From assembly GCA_016200155.1 (NCBI GenBank), contig JACQFG010000057.1, forward strand, positions 1 to 8,956: a DNA stretch of 8,956 nt, given 5' to 3'. Origin of the DNA: Planctomycetota bacterium. Lineage in GTDB: Bacteria > Planctomycetota > Planctomycetia > Gemmatales > Gemmataceae. The notes under the pieces are model-generated. The model saw only the letters and a program-made list of their open reading frames with translations, had not been told where the DNA came from and ran no database searches. Of this stretch, positions 5,886-8,956 are shown in pieces. Numbering within the stretch: the stretch's first letter is position 1; every line of letters starts with the position of its first letter. Both the position numbers and the translations under genes were made by a program.

Positions 5886-6830
5886 ATGATCGGAACCGCA
5901 ACAGTCATGGGCCGACTCGCGCCGTCGCCGACCGGCGCCCAGCACGTCGGCAACGCGCGCACCTATCTGATCGCCTGGCTGTCGGCTCGGTCGCAGGGCG
6001 GTCGCGTCGTGCTGCGCATCGAGGACATCGACTCGCCGCGCGTCAAGGCCGGCGCCATCGAATCGGCATGCGCCGATCTGCGCTGGCTCGGACTCGACTG
6101 GGACGGCGAGCCGATCGTGCAGACCCAACGGCTCGCGTGTTATCAGGCTGGACTCGATCGATTGCGTCAACGGAATCTCGTCTATCCCTGCACCTGCACG
6201 CGCACCGATGTCGAGCGCGCCGCCAGCGCCCCGCACCTGGAGCACGAAGGCCCGATCTATCCGGGTACGTGTTCGCATCGCCGGGCGGCCGACATTCCGG
6301 ATCGGCCCTTCGCCTGGCGCATGCGCGTCGGCCACGAGGCGATTACTTTCGACGACGGGATTCGCGGGACGGTGACGCTCAACTTGCACGGCATCGGCGG
6401 CGATTTCGTCGTCTGGAAGTCGGCCGGCACTCCCGCCTATCAACTCGCCGTCGTCGTGGACGACGCGGCGCAAGGAATCACCGAAGTCATTCGCGGTGAC
6501 GATCTGATCCCGTCGACGCCCCGGCAACTTCTGCTTTATCGCGTGCTCGGTCTGACGCCGCCCCACTTCTGCCACGTGCCGCTCGTCGTCGGCCCCGACG
6601 GACGCCGACTCGCCAAACGCCACGGCGACACCCGCCTCGCGGCCTTGCGCGATGCCGGCGTCAGCGCTGAGGCATTGCTCGGCCTGCTCGCCTGGTCGTG
6701 CGGCTGGCTGGACCGCGTCGCACCAATCACGGTCCAAGACCTGCTGCCACGCTTCCAACTCGGCAGTATCCCGCGCGAACCCTTCGTGCTCACGCCGGAG
6801 GCGCTCGCCCGCATCGGTTATCGCGGCTAG
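5886..6830 (+). CDS. gluQ: Glutamyl-Q tRNA(Asp) synthetase (GluQRS)
   Basis: GluQRS activates glutamate and attaches it to queuosine at position 34 of tRNA-Asp; it is a paralogue of the GluRS catalytic domain lacking the anticodon-binding part. The class I signature is APSPTGAQHVGNARTY (residues 12-27), followed by LRIEDIDSPRV. The zinc site expected of the family is present: C102 and C104 in PCTCTR, Y125 and C129 in YPGTC. The KMSKS equivalent is RRLAKRHGD (240-248). The length of 314 aa is right for GluQRS and too short for GluRS. The start at ATG 5886 is chosen tentatively; ATG 5907 (residue 8), closer to the RLAPSPTG block, is equally possible, and neither has a strong ribosome site. The gene is divergent from alkB with the palindrome between, and is followed 66 nt later by tRNA-Ser. 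Confidence 0.94.
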   Translation: MIGTATVMGRLAPSPTGAQHVGNARTYLIAWLSARSQGGRVVLRIEDIDSPRVKAGAIESACADLRWLGLDWDGEPIVQTQRLACYQAGLDRLRQRNLVYPCTCTRTDVERAASAPHLEHEGPIYPGTCSHRRAADIPDRPFAWRMRVGHEAITFDDGIRGTVTLNLHGIGGDFVVWKSAGTPAYQLAVVVDDAAQGITEVIRGDDLIPSTPRQLLLYRVLGLTPPHFCHVPLVVGPDGRRLAKRHGDTRLAALRDAGVSAEALLGLLAWSCGWLDRVAPITVQDLLPRFQLGSIPREPFVLTPEALARIGYRG

Positions 6831-6853
6831 CGTGAAGCCCATCGGCGTGCAAC

Positions 6854-6882
6854 TTGTCGAAACAACAGTACGTCCATAAACT
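6854..6882 (+). promoter_or_regulatory. Probable promoter of the tRNA-Ser gene
   Basis: TTGTCG (6854-6859) and TAAACT (6877-6882) are spaced by 17 nt, each matching four of six consensus bases. The tRNA begins 14 nt after the -10, a normal distance allowing a short leader. A small palindrome, CTTGCAAG, lies at 6883-6890. Confidence 0.42.
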
Positions 6883-6896
6883 CTTGCAAGCCGCCT

Positions 6897-6983
6897 GGAG
6901 AGGTGACCGAGCGGCCGAAGGTGCAGCACTGGAAATGCTGTGTGGGGGAAACTCCACCGCGGGTTCGAATCCCGCCCTCTCCG
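6897..6983 (+). tRNA. tRNA-Ser (anticodon GGA)
   Basis: The 87-nt sequence folds as a class II tRNA. The acceptor arms GGAGAGG (6897-6903) and CCTCTCC (6976-6982) pair fully, with G6983 as discriminator. The anticodon stem CAGCA/TGCTG closes the loop CTGGAAA with anticodon GGA at 6931-6933, decoding UCC and UCU. A long variable arm (GTGGGGGAAACTCCAC region) and the T arm GCGGG-TTCGAAT-CCCGC (6959-6975) follow. The long variable arm and anticodon both say serine. CCA is not encoded. Confidence 0.97.
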
Positions 6984-7132
6984 CTCTCTAGCAAGCGCGG
7001 TTTCGCAACCGCCGATGCTAATTCAGTTTGCGTCACAACGCTGTCCATGCGGCATGTCGGTCTGCTGGTTTTGTGCTGGATTGCCTTCATCGTTCTGGAC
7101 GTCCTCCGCGTTGCAGCTTGCCTTTTCCTCGT

Positions 7133-7279
7133 TCAGGCGCCGAGCCAGGCGCGGTGAATGCCAGTGCGACCTGCGATGCCGTGGATTCGCGTCGCCGCCT
7201 GGGCCAGGAACGGCTTCGGCAGCGCACGCCGGAATACGGCGAGGCAGTCGTGAAGGACGGGTTGGGAAACGAGGATCAT
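7133..7279 (-). CDS. Doubtful 48-aa ORF with good ribosome site
   Basis: ATG 7279 is preceded by AAAGGAGAAG with good spacing (eight bases after AGGAG), among the best Shine-Dalgarno sites in the window. The product starts MILVSQPVLHDCLAVFRRAL and goes on with PKPFLAQAATRIHGIAGRTG before stopping at 7133. I do not recognise it. The LPKPFLAQA stretch faintly recalls the N-termini of some DDE transposases, so it could be the stub of a decayed insertion sequence; this is a weak impression only. It lies downstream of the ligase terminator candidate. Confidence 0.28.
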   Translation of the reverse strand: MILVSQPVLHDCLAVFRRALPKPFLAQAATRIHGIAGRTGIHRAWLGA

Positions 7280-7299
7280 GTCTGCTTCTCCTTTGGATC

Positions 7300-7338
7300 A
7301 AAAGAAAACCCGTTCGTCCGGCACGGCCATGCAGAACG
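7300..7338 (-). terminator. Likely terminator of the ligase gene
   Basis: Read on the minus strand, CGTTC (complement of 7334-7338) pairs with GAACG (complement of 7311-7315), with an inner GCA/TGC pairing, and is followed by GG and the run TTTTCTTTT (complement of 7300-7308). It lies about 35 nt past the ligase stop. The stem is interrupted, so strength is uncertain. Confidence 0.42.
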
Positions 7339-7374
7339 AAAGGTCTCTGAAGAACGCGAATTGATGACAGCGAG

Positions 7375-8646
7375 TTAGCCGACCTCGACATAGCCCTTGT
7401 CGATTTTTTCGGTAACGAGTTTGTCGGCATGTTTCCTGGCTGCCGCCTCGTCGGGAAATGTTTTCGTGCTGGTCTGGCCGTTGGTGCCATTGCGGCCGAA
7501 GCGAACGATGACCTCGGCGCCGGCGATCTGAATTTCCCAGAACTTGTCGCTGGAGCCGGCGACGAACTCGAAACGGCGCTTGCTGATCGTACTTGGCATG
7601 GGGATCTGTCCTTTCTGCTGAGCTGGTGAGGCAGGAATCGCCGAGTCGGCGCGGACGCCGACGTAGGATGGGAAGCGGGGAACGCCGCGATCGGTCAATT
7701 CTTGATAGCGAAAGTTGATGGTGCTGCCGATCGGCGGCGGGTTGCCGCGCTCGGCGTCCGAGAAGCCCGTGCCGACGGAGAATTTCGTGCCGTCGGGAAG
7801 TTCCACCAGCAGAGCGCCAAGCCGGCCTTTGTGCCGGCCGGCGCCTGGCTCATGGCCGACCACATGGGCCTCGGCATCGTGAAACGACTTGATCTTGAGC
7901 AGCGTCATCGATCGGCCGACTTCATACTTGGAGCCGGGCTGGCGCAACATCAGTCCCTCGCCGCCCAGCCCCTCGACGCGAGCAAGCTCGCGGCGCAAGT
8001 GGTCCAGGTCCGTGCAAAGACTGTGTTCATGAGCGATGGCGTACGGCGGGCGATTCTTTTGCACGATTTTCAGGATGGCCTGAAGACGCTTCTCAAATTC
8101 ATCTCCGCCCTCAGGAGCGTCGAACACGCGAAAGCGAACTTCCTTCCAGAGGTCGGACTTGTCCTGGCGGCGCACAATGCCGACCGTGCGCTGGAACTTC
8201 TTGCGGTCGATCCAGAATTCGCCGTCCAGGGGTTCTGCCGGAAGACCGGCGCAAAACCAGTCGGGGGCGTGCAGAGGATTTCCGAGGCGCGACACGAAGA
8301 GCTTGCCGGTCCAGTAGGCACGGACGCCATCGAGCTTCTCTGACATCCACCAACCGGCCAGGTTCGACGCGCCGTCCCAGCGCTCGGCAAGCAAAAGCGG
8401 CGGCGCCTGAACGTTTTCCTTGGCTGCCGGGGTACGGACGGCCACAGCGCCGCCGATGCGGGCTGCTTCGGCCTCATCGCCCCTCAGCTTGCGAAGATGT
8501 TTGCAGGTGCGTTTTTCAATGGCGACCGATTGGTTGCGCCAGGCCGGGCAGGAGCAGCTATAGACGCCGCCGACGTTTTTGAGAACGTAGGGCTTGCTGC
8601 CGGAGCCTTGCATCTCGATCGACTCGCCGTCTTTGAGATCGGACAT
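7375..8646 (-). CDS. ATP-dependent DNA ligase with SWIM zinc finger and WGR domain
   Basis: This 423-aa protein starts at ATG 8646, with AAGGA nine bases upstream; an in-frame ATG at 8688 is less likely. Residues 29-51 are a SWIM zinc finger (CSCPAW, then RTCKHL; C31, C33, C48, H50). Residues about 85-335 are a compact ligase. It has motif I EKLDGVRA with adenylated lysine K104, motif Ia SRLGNPL, motif III DGEFWI (141-146), motif IV EGLMLR (230-235), motif V LLKIKSF (249-255), then an OB fold ending in PRFPSYVGVRAD. Residues 358-423 are a WGR domain (FWEIQ, VRFGRNGTNGQTSTKTF), with F in place of the name-giving W. The enzyme should seal nicks in duplex DNA using ATP, in addition to the usual NAD-dependent LigA; SWIM and WGR probably aid DNA binding. 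It is monocistronic, divergent from the nitrilase gene. Confidence 0.93.
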   Translation of the reverse strand: MSDLKDGESIEMQGSGSKPYVLKNVGGVYSCSCPAWRNQSVAIEKRTCKHLRKLRGDEAEAARIGGAVAVRTPAAKENVQAPPLLLAERWDGASNLAGWWMSEKLDGVRAYWTGKLFVSRLGNPLHAPDWFCAGLPAEPLDGEFWIDRKKFQRTVGIVRRQDKSDLWKEVRFRVFDAPEGGDEFEKRLQAILKIVQKNRPPYAIAHEHSLCTDLDHLRRELARVEGLGGEGLMLRQPGSKYEVGRSMTLLKIKSFHDAEAHVVGHEPGAGRHKGRLGALLVELPDGTKFSVGTGFSDAERGNPPPIGSTINFRYQELTDRGVPRFPSYVGVRADSAIPASPAQQKGQIPMPSTISKRRFEFVAGSSDKFWEIQIAGAEVIVRFGRNGTNGQTSTKTFPDEAAARKHADKLVTEKIDKGYVEVG

Positions 8647-8687
8647 GATGGGGTTCCTTGAAAGGTTGGAGCACGTCGGACTCCTCA

Positions 8688-8716
8688 TTTACATCCGTCG
8701 CAGCAAATCTTATGAT
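8688..8716 (+). promoter_or_regulatory. Sigma-70-like promoter for the nitrilase-family gene
   Basis: TTTACA (8688-8693) and TATGAT (8711-8716) are separated by exactly 17 nt, each matching five of six consensus bases. Transcription would begin near 8723, giving a leader of about 44 nt that includes GGAG ahead of ATG 8767. This is the best promoter match in the window and lies in the 120-nt gap shared with the divergent ligase gene. Confidence 0.6.
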
Positions 8717-8766
8717 TCCCTCCAGCCGCATGAGCCCAAAACGATCGTCCGCTTGGAGCAAACGTC

Positions 8767-8956
8767 ATGACCACTCTCCGCATCGGACTGGCCCAGGTCC
8801 GACAGACCGCGGACTTCGACGCCAACGCCGACGTCATCTTGCGCTTCATTGAACAGGCAGCGAACGCCGGTGTGCAGATTCTCTGTTTTCCCGAGACGCA
8901 AACCGTCGGCTATCGGGCTGATATCAGCCCGGCTGCCGCGCCGGTGCCTGTCGCGA
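8767..8956 (+). CDS. Carbon-nitrogen hydrolase (nitrilase superfamily), 5' part only
   Basis: The first 63 codons of a nitrilase/omega-amidase superfamily enzyme are present; the rest lies beyond the window. The opening MTTLRIGLAQVRQT and the first-strand spacing are typical, and ILCFPETQTVGY (residues 38-49) carries E43, the first member of the Glu-Lys-Cys catalytic triad. The lysine and cysteine are outside the window, so substrate class (nitrile, amide, carbamoyl) cannot be assigned. The start is supported by GGAG eight bases upstream and by the promoter at 8688-8716. Confidence 0.88.
   Translation, partial: MTTLRIGLAQVRQTADFDANADVILRFIEQAANAGVQILCFPETQTVGYRADISPAAAPVPVA

Larger units (their letters stand above)
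6984..7374. other. Gap between tRNA-Ser and the ligase gene; no convincing gene
   Basis: These 391 nt hold a stem-loop directly after the tRNA, GCGGTT-TCGC-AACCGC at 6997-7012, which may protect the transcript end but has no T-run. They also hold a doubtful 48-aa ORF on the minus strand and a likely terminator of the ligase gene. Several open frames on both strands overlap here, but they share no codon-position bias and none shows a recognisable domain. No second copy of the tRNA 3' end was seen, so there is no sign of an integrated element. Confidence 0.6.

Noticed and set aside
5178..6830. 550-aa plus-strand frame that would extend GluQRS upstream
   Set aside because: The first 236 codons are antisense to alkB and cross the palindrome; the family begins at RLAPSPTG, so the start is 5886 or 5907.
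5235..6929. 564-aa minus-strand frame that would extend AlkB far upstream
   Set aside because: The extension runs through the palindrome and antisense to gluQ; AlkB homology begins at ATG 5810.
7702..8343. 213-aa plus-strand frame
   Set aside because: It lies antisense to the ligase core, where motifs I to V are intact on the minus strand.

Overview
The window reads as a high-GC planctomycete chromosome segment. The evidence is a Tat-exported DUF1501 protein, a large secreted delta-60 repeat protein with an LEPR-XLL-type motif (LEQRTLLSA), and a long palindrome (TGTAGGTCAGGCTTTCC and its reverse complement) of a kind I remember as repetitive in planctomycete genomes. Genus cannot be set from sequence alone.

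Layout. 1-1994 (minus): a compact three-gene run. It has a nucleotidyltransferase-fold protein resembling DUF6932, an 82-aa helical protein overlapping it by ATGA, and, 12 nt further on, the DUF1501 protein, cut by the window edge. 2078-2428 (plus): a small gene whose frame continues through an in-frame TGA with clear coding character on both sides. An 11-nt gap then a GGUC-capped hairpin follows the TGA, so it is a candidate selenoprotein (alternative: a nonsense-mutated pseudogene). 2391-4997 (minus): an 868-aa exported protein with seven delta-60 repeats, a LamG-like domain and C-terminal Ig/OmpL47-like regions. 5235-5810 (minus) and 5886-6830 (plus): an AlkB-type dioxygenase and GluQRS, divergent, with nearly all of their shared upstream region filled by the 59-nt palindrome. 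6897-6983 (plus): tRNA-Ser(GGA). 6984-7374: no convincing gene apart from a doubtful 48-aa ORF. 7375-8646 (minus): an ATP-dependent DNA ligase with an N-terminal SWIM zinc finger and a C-terminal WGR domain. 8767 to the end (plus): the start of a nitrilase-superfamily amidohydrolase behind a good sigma-70-like promoter.

How they fit together. Most genes are independent housekeeping or accessory units: nucleic-acid repair (AlkB, ligase), tRNA modification (GluQRS), tRNA-Ser, and exported planctomycete proteins. The two stretches most worth following up are the putative selenocysteine gene at 2078-2428 and the coupled pair at 1279-1994. Long open frames opposite the DUF1501, delta-60, AlkB/GluQRS and ligase genes are high-GC shadows and are not annotated.
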